Of a DNA stretch of 54,856 nucleotides, positions 1 through 7,153 are shown in pieces (positions within the stretch are counted from its first letter, which is position 1; each line of letters begins with the position of its first letter). The notes beneath the pieces are model-generated. The model saw only the letters and a program-made list of their open reading frames with translations. It did no database searches and was not told the origin of the DNA. The DNA comes from Streptomyces sp. sk2.1 (GTDB lineage: Bacteria; Actinomycetota; Actinomycetes; Streptomycetales; Streptomycetaceae), in NCBI RefSeq assembly GCF_008120935.1, contig NZ_RDBO01000077.1, positions 18,402-73,257 on the forward strand. The letters are read 5' to 3'. The position numbers were made by a program, and so were the translations under genes.

Positions 1-147
1 GCCGTCCTGTGCTCGGTGACGCGGGGGCTGTTCGCCCCAGTTCACAAGCGGCGGTGGACGGTGTCCGGCAGGTTCACGACGTCGACGTCACCGGCCGGGG
101 GTGATGTCGGGTATCCGCCGGAGGGCCGCGGGACGGCGGCGCCGGGA

Positions 148-197
148 ACGGCGAAGGGCCGTCGCTCCCGAGCGGGGGAGCGACGGCCCTTCGCCGT
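148..197 (-). terminator. strong hairpin terminator after the NlpC/P60 gene
   Basis: A perfect 22-bp inverted repeat (148-169 with 176-197) with a 6-nt loop lies about 55 bp past the minus-strand stop at 252. GC-rich hairpins without a long T-run are usual Streptomyces terminators. It can fold on either strand, so it may also block transcription entering from the left. Nothing else recognisable lies in 1-147. Confidence 0.8.
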
Positions 198-251
198 CTT
201 CGTGCGTGCTGTTCCGCGCGCGTTCCGGCGCGCCGCGAAGGCGCTTGTGAA

Positions 252-1073
252 TCAGAGAACGCGGACCGCGCCCGACGGCGGGTCGTAGGACAGCGGGCGC
301 TGCACCACACCGGTGCTGGAGTTCTGCGCACCGACGAACTCGCCGCCGCCCACGTAGATCCCGACGTGGTACGCGCTGCCCGCGCCGCCCCAGTACAGGA
401 TGTCGCCGGGCTGGAGGTTGCTCAGGGAGACCTGGGTGCCGGCGGTGGACTGGGCCTGCGAGACGCGCGGCAGGTCGATGTTGACCGAACGGAACGCGGC
501 CTGGACGAGGCCGGAGCAGTCCCACGAGGAGGGGCCGGTGCCGCCGGACACGTACGCGTCGCCGACCTGGGCCTTCGCGAAGGCTATGACGGCCGCGGCC
601 GAGCCGGTCGCGTTCGACGACGAGTAGGACGGGGCGGAGGAGGACGAGGAGCCGGAGCTCGCGCTGAGCGTCGTGCGCTCGGCGGTGCGGGAGGCGCGCT
701 CGGCGGCCTCCGCCTTGGCCTTGGCGGCCGCCTCGGCCTTCTTCTTCGCCTCCGCCTTGCGGACCGCCTCGGCCTTGGCCTTCTTGGCGTCCTTGGCGGC
801 GCTGGCGGCCGCGGCGTCCTGCTGGGCCTGCGTTTGCAGGTCCTGGGCGACCTGCTGCGTGGCCTGGGCGGACGCGGCGACGGCGGTGGAGAGCCCGGAG
901 GTGATGGTGGGCATCTCGATGGTCTGGGTCACCGGCTCGGCCTGGGCCGGACCGGCAGCGCCTGCGACCGCGATGGTGCTGAGGACGCCACCGGCAACTC
1001 CGGCCCGCAGCGCCGTCTTGGAGGCGTTTCGGCGGGGCTTCCGGTGGCTGGGTATGTGAGCGGTGTGGGACAT
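252..1073 (-). CDS. secreted NlpC/P60 (C40) peptidoglycan hydrolase
   Basis: 273 residues. The N-terminus is basic (HRKPRR), followed by a hydrophobic segment and an AQA-type signal peptidase site near residue 45, so the protein is probably exported. Residues about 80-130 are Ala/Lys/Glu-rich and likely coiled coil. A Ser-rich linker leads to a C-terminal NlpC/P60 domain of about 115 residues. The catalytic Cys is visible in SWDCSGLVQAAF and the His in AYHVGIYVGGG. Family members cleave D-gamma-Glu-diaminopimelate or related bonds in stem peptides during growth, germination or division. It is divergent from nuoA, as is the S. coelicolor orthologue. The ATG start has only a weak upstream Shine-Dalgarno. 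A perfect CRP-type box lies about 236 bp upstream. Confidence 0.92.
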   Translation of the reverse strand: MSHTAHIPSHRKPRRNASKTALRAGVAGGVLSTIAVAGAAGPAQAEPVTQTIEMPTITSGLSTAVAASAQATQQVAQDLQTQAQQDAAAASAAKDAKKAKAEAVRKAEAKKKAEAAAKAKAEAAERASRTAERTTLSASSGSSSSSAPSYSSSNATGSAAAVIAFAKAQVGDAYVSGGTGPSSWDCSGLVQAAFRSVNIDLPRVSQAQSTAGTQVSLSNLQPGDILYWGGAGSAYHVGIYVGGGEFVGAQNSSTGVVQRPLSYDPPSGAVRVL

Positions 1074-1202
1074 GAGTACTAGCGCTATCAGGCCCCGGGG
1101 CTCCCATCAAGAAACGTGTGTTGCGACACAGTTACGTACGGAATCTGTGAATCCGCTTTCCGGCGACCCTTATTGACGCCGTAGCGGGCAAAACGGGCAT
1201 GA

Positions 1203-1222
1203 GTGATCACGGCTGTGATCAC
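1203..1222. repeat. paired GTGATCAC palindromes
   Basis: GTGATCAC occurs at 1203-1210 and 1215-1222, 12 bp apart, and again at 1669-1676 in the same intergenic region. Each copy is a perfect 8-bp palindrome. The pairing on nearly one helical turn suggests a protein-binding site rather than chance, but the protein is unknown. Confidence 0.5.
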
Positions 1223-1308
1223 GGGCTTTCGGTAATACGCCCGAATTGCCCGTCGCCTACCATCCGTTCGCACCGATGGCCAAGCCCGCTTTTGTCGGAG
1301 TCTTGATG

Positions 1309-1326
1309 GTGTGATGCAGGTCACAC
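1309..1326. promoter_or_regulatory. CRP-type binding site
   Basis: GTGTGA-N6-TCACAC is a perfect 18-bp inverted repeat that contains the TGTGA-N6-TCACA core bound by cAMP receptor proteins. It lies 236 bp upstream of the NlpC/P60 start and about 600 bp from nuoA, so the hydrolase is the more likely target. From memory, Crp of S. coelicolor affects germination and wall-hydrolase genes. That link is knowledge of a relative, not something seen here. Confidence 0.7.
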
Positions 1327-1683
1327 CTCCGTCGCGGCGTGGCCCCCGCGCGCGCGACGGACCCTCAAGGCGGCGCCGGGTGGCGGCTGATGTCCCGTTC
1401 GCTCCGAAAATCGCACATGCTCGGATGTGTCCACTTCGCGCCTTTCCGGTCCCTCGCCCGGGTGAGGTCGGGCGCCTCAGCCGGAGGGTGGTCGCCCCGG
1501 ATCGCCGGAGTGGGGTCGGGTCGGATCGAAGCGGGTCGGATCGGGGTCGTAGATCGTCGGGCCCCTCTATCACCCCGGGCCGTCCATCTCCAATTTGCTT
1601 GGTAGGGCCATCTCTTGATAGTGCGACACCTGCTTGACCAGCGGTAACAGCATCGGATGTCACGTCTCGTGATCACTCGACCG

Positions 1684-1697
1684 CTTCACGTGTGAAG
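1684..1697. promoter_or_regulatory. CTTCAC-GT-GTGAAG inverted repeat upstream of nuo
   Basis: Perfect 6-bp arms with a 2-bp spacer, about 100 bp upstream of the putative nuo -10 element. It resembles the half-sites of the Rex operator in inverted order. It may be an additional regulator site; the binding protein is unknown. Confidence 0.4.
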
Positions 1698-1792
1698 ATC
1701 ACCGCTCATCCGACTTCATGATCCTTCGTCAGGTGGTGGAGATCACAAAGACGTTGCTGTACCCCGTGTCGCAGATCACAGGATGACGGGCA

Positions 1793-1830
1793 TAGGATGC
1801 GGGGCAGTCGGGCTTGTGAACTGCCTCACA
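1793..1830 (+). promoter_or_regulatory. putative nuo promoter -10 with overlapping Rex operator
   Basis: TAGGAT (1793-1798) is a plausible -10 hexamer; no good -35 is visible at 16-18 bp. Immediately downstream, TGTGAACTGCCTCACA (1815-1830) matches the actinobacterial Rex consensus TGTGAAC-N3-TTCACA at 12 of 13 defined positions. Rex represses respiratory genes when the NADH/NAD+ ratio is low and releases DNA when NADH is high. A site just past the expected transcription start would block initiation or clearance of the complex I operon. Confidence 0.75.
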
Positions 1831-1910
1831 TGTGCACGATCTTGCTGGGGTGGTGAGCCGGTCGCCCGATGCGGTCCAACGGTCAAGGACGACTGGAAGG
1901 AGCGAGGAGC

Positions 1911-2270
1911 GTGAATGCCTACGCGCCCATCCTCGTGCTCGGCGCCCTCGGGGCAGGGTTTGCGATCTTCTCCGTGGTCATGGCCACGCTTATCGGCCCC
2001 AAGCGGTACAACCGGGCGAAGCTCGAAGCGTACGAGTGCGGCATCGAGCCCACTCCCACACCGGCCGGAGGCGGCCGCTTCCCCATCAAGTACTACCTGA
2101 CGGCGATGCTCTTCATCGTCTTCGACATCGAGATCGTCTTCCTCTATCCCTGGGCGGTCACCTTCGACGCCCTGGGGATCTTCGGGCTCGTGGAGATGCT
2201 GCTCTTCGTGCTCACCGTCTTCGTCGCCTACGCGTACGTATGGCGTCGCGGCGGCCTGGAATGGGACTGA
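1911..2270 (+). CDS. nuoA: NADH-quinone oxidoreductase subunit A
   Basis: 119 residues, the usual size for NuoA/ND3. The GTG start is chosen because AAGGAGCGAGGAG lies just upstream and the product then begins at the family's first helix; an in-frame ATG at 1869 adds 14 unsupported residues. Three membrane segments are evident. The conserved loop carries YECG (Cys43), the counterpart of the active/deactive-state loop of ND3, and helix 2 carries the acidic FDIE motif (Asp72, Glu74) near the quinone channel. It is the first gene of the complex I operon and sits in the cytoplasmic membrane. Confidence 0.97.
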   Translation: MNAYAPILVLGALGAGFAIFSVVMATLIGPKRYNRAKLEAYECGIEPTPTPAGGGRFPIKYYLTAMLFIVFDIEIVFLYPWAVTFDALGIFGLVEMLLFVLTVFVAYAYVWRRGGLEWD

Positions 2271-2288
2271 GGGGCTGAGGGGCACACC

Positions 2289-2843
2289 ATGGGACTCGAA
2301 GAGAAGCTGCCCAGCGGCTTCGTGCTGACCACTGTCGAGCAGGCCGCCGGCTGGGTACGGAAGTCCTCCGTCTTCCCCGCCACCTTCGGCCTCGCCTGCT
2401 GCGCCATCGAGATGATGACGACCGGAGCCGGGCGTTACGACCTGGCCCGTTTCGGGATGGAGGTCTTCCGCGGATCGCCGCGGCAGGCGGATCTGATGAT
2501 CGTGGCAGGACGGGTCAGCCAGAAGATGGCTCCCGTCCTGCGGCAGGTCTACGACCAGATGCCCAACCCCAAGTGGGTGATCTCCATGGGGGTTTGCGCA
2601 TCATCGGGCGGAATGTTCAATAATTACGCCATTGTTCAGGGTGTTGATCACATTGTTCCGGTTGACATCTATTTGCCGGGTTGTCCGCCGCGGCCCGAGA
2701 TGCTGATGGACGCGATCCTCAAGCTCCACCAGAAGATCCAGGGCTCCAAGCTCGGGGTCAACGCGCAGGAGGCCGCCCACGAGGCGGAGGAAGCGGCACT
2801 CAAGGCGCTGCCCCTGATCGACATGAAGGGGCTGCTGCGATGA
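2289..2843 (+). CDS. nuoB: NADH-quinone oxidoreductase subunit B (cluster N2 subunit)
   Basis: 184 residues, full length. NuoB holds the terminal [4Fe-4S] cluster N2 that passes electrons to quinone. The ligand pattern is visible: adjacent Cys37-Cys38, Cys103 in MGVCASSGGMF and Cys132 in LPGCPPRPE. Peripheral-arm subunit docking on NuoD and NuoH. The stop overlaps the nuoC ATG (ATGA). Odd feature: 2611-2680, between the last two cysteine ligands, is only 43% G+C and uses codons such as AAT, ATT, GTT, TAT and TTG that are rare elsewhere in this window. Confidence 0.97.
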   Translation: MGLEEKLPSGFVLTTVEQAAGWVRKSSVFPATFGLACCAIEMMTTGAGRYDLARFGMEVFRGSPRQADLMIVAGRVSQKMAPVLRQVYDQMPNPKWVISMGVCASSGGMFNNYAIVQGVDHIVPVDIYLPGCPPRPEMLMDAILKLHQKIQGSKLGVNAQEAAHEAEEAALKALPLIDMKGLLR

Positions 2844-3565
2844 GCGAGAGCCACAACCACGAGGACCACGACGGCAACAACGTGCCCGCCCCGCGCGGCG
2901 AGGGCGGCGAGGTCATCGGCGTACGCAGGGGCATGTTCGGCGCCAACAACGGCGGCGACACCTCCGGCTACGGCGGTCTCGTCCGCACCGTGGCCCTGCC
3001 GGGCGCCGCCTCCCGGCCGTACGGCGGCTGGTTCGACGAGGTCGCGGACGAGCTCGAAGGGGCCCTGGAGGAGCAGGACCTGCTGCCCGCCAACGCCATC
3101 GAGAAGACCGTCGTCGACTGCGGCGAGCTCACCTTCCACATCGCCCGCGAACACCTCGTCCAGGTCGCCCGCACCCTGCGCGACGACCCGGCACTGCGCT
3201 TCGAGCTCTGCACGGGCGTGAGCGGCGTCCACCACCCCGGCGACAAGGGCCGGGAGCTGCACGCCGTCCACCACCTGCGCTCGATCACGCACGGCCGGCT
3301 GATCCGGCTGGAGGTGTCGGCCCCGGACAGCGACCCGCACGTCCCGTCCCTGGTGCCGGTCTACCCGACCAACGACTGGCACGAGCGCGAGACCTACGAC
3401 TTCTTCGGGCTCGTCTTCGACGGGCATCCCGCCCTCACCCGGATCATGATGCCGGACGACTGGCAGGGCTTCCCGCAGCGCAAGGACTACCCGCTCGGCG
3501 GCATCGCCGTCGAGTACAAGGGCGCCCAGATCCCGGCTCCGGACCAGCGGAGGTCGTACTCCTGA
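2840..3565 (+). CDS. nuoC: NADH-quinone oxidoreductase subunit C
   Basis: 241 residues. The ATG overlaps the nuoB stop by 4 bp, implying translational coupling. An acidic, His-rich N-terminal stretch of about 40 residues, variable in actinobacteria, precedes the conserved 30-kDa-subunit domain. The C-terminal signature ERETYDFFGLVFDGHP and the following RKDYPLGG segment identify the family. NuoC is a peripheral-arm structural subunit contacting NuoB and NuoD; unlike E. coli it is not fused to NuoD. Confidence 0.96.
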   Translation: MSESHNHEDHDGNNVPAPRGEGGEVIGVRRGMFGANNGGDTSGYGGLVRTVALPGAASRPYGGWFDEVADELEGALEEQDLLPANAIEKTVVDCGELTFHIAREHLVQVARTLRDDPALRFELCTGVSGVHHPGDKGRELHAVHHLRSITHGRLIRLEVSAPDSDPHVPSLVPVYPTNDWHERETYDFFGLVFDGHPALTRIMMPDDWQGFPQRKDYPLGGIAVEYKGAQIPAPDQRRSYS

Positions 3566-4926
3566 TGTCTACTCCACACCCCCACCGCACCGCGTCGGAG
3601 CCCTCCGGGACGCCCCTCTCGGACGCCCGCGACACGACCGAGGGGACTGTATATACAGTCACCGGCGGCGACTGGGACGAGGTCGTCCAGTCCGCGGCCA
3701 AGTCCGACGACGAGCGCATCATCGTCAACATGGGCCCCCAGCACCCGTCCACGCACGGGGTGCTGCGGCTGATCCTGGAGATCGACGGCGAGACCGTCAC
3801 CGAGGCCCGCTGCGGCATCGGCTACCTCCACACCGGCATCGAGAAGAACCTCGAATTCCGGAACTGGACCCAGGGCACCACCTTCGTCACGCGCATGGAC
3901 TACCTGACGCCGTTCTACAACGAGGCGGCGTACTGCCTGGGGGTCGAGAAGCTCCTCGGCATCGAGGACCAGATCCCCGACCGGGCCAGCGTCCTGCGCG
4001 TGCTGCTGATGGAGCTCAACCGGATCTCCTCGCACCTGGTGTGCATCGCCACCGGTGGCATGGAGCTCGGCGCCACCACGATCATGATCTACGGCTTCCG
4101 CGACCGTGAACTCGTTCTCGACCTCTTCGAGCTGATCACCGGCCTGCGCATGAACCACGCGTTCATCCGGCCCGGCGGACTCGCCCAGGACCTGCCGCCC
4201 GGCGCGATCGACCAGCTGCGCGAGTTCGTGAAGACCATGAAGAAGAACCTGCCGGAGTACGACAAGCTCGCCACCGGCAACCCCATCTTCAAGGCCCGCA
4301 TGCAGGACGTCGGCTACCTCGACCTGACCGGCTGCATGGCGCTCGGCGTCACCGGCCCGATGCTGCGCTCCGCCGGACTCCCGCACGACCTGCGCAAGAC
4401 CGACCCCTACTGCGGTTACGAGAACTACGAGTTCGACGTCCCCACCGCCGACAGCTGCGACGCCTACGGCCGCTTCCTCATCCGCCTGGAGGAGATGCGC
4501 CAGTCGCTGCGGATCGTCGAGCAGTGCATCGACCGGCTCGCCCCCGGACCGGTGATGGTCGCCGACAAGAAGATCGCCTGGCCGGCGCAGCTCGCGCTCG
4601 GCCCGGACGGCCTGGGCAACTCGCTCGACCACATCAAGAAGATCATGGGCACCTCCATGGAGGCCCTGATCCACCACTTCAAGCTGGTGACCGAGGGCTT
4701 CCGGGTCCCGGCCGGGCAGGCGTACACCGCCGTCGAGTCCCCCAAGGGCGAGCTCGGCGTGCACGTCGTCTCGGACGGCGGCACCCGCCCCTACCGGGTC
4801 CACTTCCGCGACCCGTCCTTCACCAACCTCCAGGCCATGGCTGCGATGTGCGAGGGCGGCCAGGTCGCCGACGTCATCGTCGCCGTCGCGTCCATCGACC
4901 CCGTGATGGGAGGCGTCGACCGGTGA
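3565..4926 (+). CDS. nuoD: NADH-quinone oxidoreductase subunit D (49-kDa type)
   Basis: 453 residues. The start shares one base with the nuoC stop (TGATG). About 50 variable residues precede the conserved domain that begins at NMGPQHPSTHGVLRL, the quinone-site His-loop region. The domain continues to the conserved C-terminus DPVMGGVDR, which ends at the membrane interface. Together with NuoB it forms the quinone-binding cavity. Inside the variable N-terminal part, codons for TVYTV form a perfect 16-bp AT-rich palindrome (3645-3660), reported separately. Confidence 0.97.
   Translation: MSTPHPHRTASEPSGTPLSDARDTTEGTVYTVTGGDWDEVVQSAAKSDDERIIVNMGPQHPSTHGVLRLILEIDGETVTEARCGIGYLHTGIEKNLEFRNWTQGTTFVTRMDYLTPFYNEAAYCLGVEKLLGIEDQIPDRASVLRVLLMELNRISSHLVCIATGGMELGATTIMIYGFRDRELVLDLFELITGLRMNHAFIRPGGLAQDLPPGAIDQLREFVKTMKKNLPEYDKLATGNPIFKARMQDVGYLDLTGCMALGVTGPMLRSAGLPHDLRKTDPYCGYENYEFDVPTADSCDAYGRFLIRLEEMRQSLRIVEQCIDRLAPGPVMVADKKIAWPAQLALGPDGLGNSLDHIKKIMGTSMEALIHHFKLVTEGFRVPAGQAYTAVESPKGELGVHVVSDGGTRPYRVHFRDPSFTNLQAMAAMCEGGQVADVIVAVASIDPVMGGVDR
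3645..3660. promoter_or_regulatory. perfect intragenic palindrome in nuoD
   Basis: GACTGTATATACAGTC is a perfect 16-bp palindrome inside the nuoD coding sequence, written with the rare codons GTA, TAT and ACA. It resembles a repressor half-site pair (CTG-N6-CAG), but its spacing does not match the E. coli LexA box, nor is it the actinobacterial one. Function unknown. Confidence 0.4.
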
Positions 4927-5777
4927 CCGAAGCACGTCAGGAAGTCAGTCTGGGGATGCCGCAGCTCCCCGCCCCCGCCTACCCGGCCGAGGTGCGCGCC
5001 AGGCTCGAAGCGGACGCGGAGGAGGTGATCGCCCGCTACCCCGACAGCCGCTCCGCCCTGCTGCCCCTGCTGCACCTGGTGCAGTCCGAGGAGGGCTACG
5101 TCTCCCGCACCGGCATGGCGTTCTGCGCGGACGTGCTCGGCCTCACCACCGCCGAGGTCACCGCCGTCGCCACCTTCTACACGATGTACCGGCGCAGGGC
5201 CGGCGGCGACTACCAGGTCGGCGTCTGCACCAACACCTTGTGCGCGGTGATGGGCGGCGACGCCATCTTCGACCGGCTCAAGGAACACCTCGGCGTCGGC
5301 AACGACGAGACCACCGAGGACGGGAAGATTACCCTTGAACACATCGAGTGCAACGCGGCCTGCGACTTCGCCCCCGTGGTGATGGTCAACTGGGAGTTCT
5401 TCGACAACCAGACGCCTCAGAGCGCGACCCGCCTGGTCGACGACCTGATCGCCGGGCGCACCGTCGAACCCACCCGCGGCGCCCCGCTGTGCTCCTACAA
5501 GGAGACCGCCCGCATCCTGGCCGGCTTCCCCGACGAGCGCCCCGGCGCCGTCGAGGCGTCCGGCGGCGCGGGCCCCGCCTCACTGATCGGCCTCCGGCTC
5601 GCCAGGGGCGAGGAGCCGCAACCGCGCGTCGTCGCCCCGCGCGGCGAACGCCCCGCCGGCGCCCGGCCCCACGACCCGTCGCCGTCCGAGCACCTCGGCT
5701 CGCACGACGCACCGCAGCAGACCTCGGCCTCCGACCCGGACCACCCGGCCGGCCCGATCGCCGAGGAGGGGGAGTGA
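4923..5777 (+). CDS. nuoE: NADH-quinone oxidoreductase subunit E with long C-terminal tail
   Basis: 284 residues; the GTG start overlaps the nuoD stop (GTGA). The thioredoxin-fold domain binds the [2Fe-2S] cluster N1a, with ligands visible as Cys102-x4-Cys107 (VCTNTLC) and Cys143-x3-Cys147 (ECNAACD). The conserved domain ends near residue 175. About 110 further residues are Pro/Arg/Glu-rich, low-complexity and absent from the roughly 166-residue E. coli protein. It pairs with NuoF in the NADH dehydrogenase module. Confidence 0.96.
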   Translation: MTEARQEVSLGMPQLPAPAYPAEVRARLEADAEEVIARYPDSRSALLPLLHLVQSEEGYVSRTGMAFCADVLGLTTAEVTAVATFYTMYRRRAGGDYQVGVCTNTLCAVMGGDAIFDRLKEHLGVGNDETTEDGKITLEHIECNAACDFAPVVMVNWEFFDNQTPQSATRLVDDLIAGRTVEPTRGAPLCSYKETARILAGFPDERPGAVEASGGAGPASLIGLRLARGEEPQPRVVAPRGERPAGARPHDPSPSEHLGSHDAPQQTSASDPDHPAGPIAEEGE

Positions 5778-7153
5778 TGACGTTGGCGACCGAAATCAAC
5801 GACAACGGAAGCGGCAACGGGGGCAGCCCCGAGAAGCTCCTCGCCCCCGTCCTCTCCGCCTTCTGGGACGAACCCGAGTCCTGGACCCTGGAGACCTACC
5901 GGCGCCACGAGGGATACGAGGGACTGCGCAAGGCCCTCGCCATGGCACCGGACGACCTCATCGCCTACGTCAAGGACTCCGGCCTGCGCGGCCGCGGCGG
6001 CGCGGGTTTCCCCACCGGGATGAAGTGGCAGTTCATCCCGCAGGGCGACGGCAAACCCCACTACCTGGTGGTCAACGCCGACGAGTCGGAACCCGGCACC
6101 TGCAAGGACATCCCGCTCCTGTTCGCCAACCCGCACAGCCTCATCGAGGGCATCGTGATCGCCTGCTACGCGATCCGCTCCTCGCACGCCTTCATCTACC
6201 TGCGCGGCGAGGTCGTCCCCGTACTGCGGCGACTGCACGAGGCCGTGCGCGAGGCGTACGCGGCGGGCTTCCTCGGGAAGGACATCCTGGGCTCCGGGCT
6301 CGACCTGGAACTCACCGTGCACGCGGGCGCGGGCGCGTACATCTGCGGTGAGGAGACCGCACTGCTCGACTCGCTCGAAGGGCGCCGCGGCCAGCCCCGG
6401 CTGCGACCCCCCTTCCCCGCGGTCGCCGGTCTGTACGCCTGCCCCACAGTGGTGAACAACGTCGAATCCATCGCCTCGGTTCCCGCGATCCTGAACAAGG
6501 GCAAGGACTGGTTCAAGTCGATGGGCAGCGAGAAGTCACCCGGCTTCACGCTGTACTCGCTCAGCGGGCACGTCGTCGGCCCCGGCCAGTACGAGGCCCC
6601 GCTCGGCATCACGCTGCGCCAGCTGCTCGACATGAGCGGCGGCATGCGCCCCGGGCACCGGCTGAAGTTCTGGACCCCGGGCGGCTCGTCCACCCCGATG
6701 TTCACCGACGAACACCTCGACGTCCCGCTCGACTACGAGGGCGTCGGCGCCGCCGGTTCCATGCTCGGCACCAAGGCGCTCCAGTGCTTCGACGAGACCA
6801 CCTGCGTCGTGCGCGCCGTCACCCGCTGGACCGAGTTCTACGCCCACGAGTCCTGCGGCAAGTGCACGCCCTGCCGCGAGGGCACGTACTGGCTCGTCCA
6901 GCTGCTCCGCGACATCGAGGCCGGCAAGGGGCAGATGTCCGACCTGGACAAGCTGAACGACATCGCCGACAACATCAACGGCAAGTCCTTCTGCGCCCTC
7001 GGCGACGGTGCCGCCTCGCCGATCTTCTCCTCGCTGAAGTACTTCCGCGAGGAGTACGAGCAGCACATCACGGGCAAGGGCTGCCCCTTCGATCCCGCCA
7101 AATCGACCCTCTGGGCCGACGACAAGAACGCTCACCAGGGGGTGAACGCATGA
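5777..7153 (+). CDS. nuoF: NADH-quinone oxidoreductase subunit F (NADH/FMN site)
   Basis: 458 residues. The ATG shares one base with the nuoE stop (TGATG) and GGAGGGGGAG precedes it; a GTG one codon earlier is possible. NADH oxidation and FMN reduction occur here. The glycine-rich FMN/NADH motif GRGGAGFPTG is at residues 72-81. Ligands for [4Fe-4S] cluster N3 are Cys360, Cys363, Cys366 (SCGKCTPC) and Cys406 (FCALGDGA). Confidence 0.97.
   Translation: MTLATEINDNGSGNGGSPEKLLAPVLSAFWDEPESWTLETYRRHEGYEGLRKALAMAPDDLIAYVKDSGLRGRGGAGFPTGMKWQFIPQGDGKPHYLVVNADESEPGTCKDIPLLFANPHSLIEGIVIACYAIRSSHAFIYLRGEVVPVLRRLHEAVREAYAAGFLGKDILGSGLDLELTVHAGAGAYICGEETALLDSLEGRRGQPRLRPPFPAVAGLYACPTVVNNVESIASVPAILNKGKDWFKSMGSEKSPGFTLYSLSGHVVGPGQYEAPLGITLRQLLDMSGGMRPGHRLKFWTPGGSSTPMFTDEHLDVPLDYEGVGAAGSMLGTKALQCFDETTCVVRAVTRWTEFYAHESCGKCTPCREGTYWLVQLLRDIEAGKGQMSDLDKLNDIADNINGKSFCALGDGAASPIFSSLKYFREEYEQHITGKGCPFDPAKSTLWADDKNAHQGVNA

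Larger units (their letters stand above)
1074..1910. other. divergent nlpC / nuo intergenic control region
   Basis: 837 bp without a convincing gene; the short open frames here have no family resemblance. It holds a CRP-type box (1309-1326), two adjacent GTGATCAC palindromes (1203-1210, 1215-1222) and a third (1669-1676), further GATCAC half-sites near 1697, 1740 and 1774, a 15-bp-period repeat (1518-1543), a CTTCAC/GTGAAG inverted repeat (1684-1697), a -10-like TAGGAT (1793-1798) and a Rex-type site (1815-1830). I searched the minus-strand leader for the c-di-AMP (ydaO) riboswitch that precedes other Streptomyces wall hydrolases and did not find its conserved segments. Confidence 0.8.

Noticed and set aside
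1074..1300. c-di-AMP (ydaO) riboswitch upstream of the NlpC/P60 gene
   Set aside because: Wall-hydrolase genes in Streptomyces often carry one, but the conserved GGGGGACC-, GTGAATCC- and CCCGAA-like segments are not present in order on the minus strand. A GTGAATCC match exists only on the plus strand in the wrong context.
3645..3660. LexA box inside nuoD
   Set aside because: CTGTATATACAG resembles the E. coli LexA box, but the spacing is 4 bp short and actinobacterial LexA recognises a CGAAC-N4-GTTCG type site instead.
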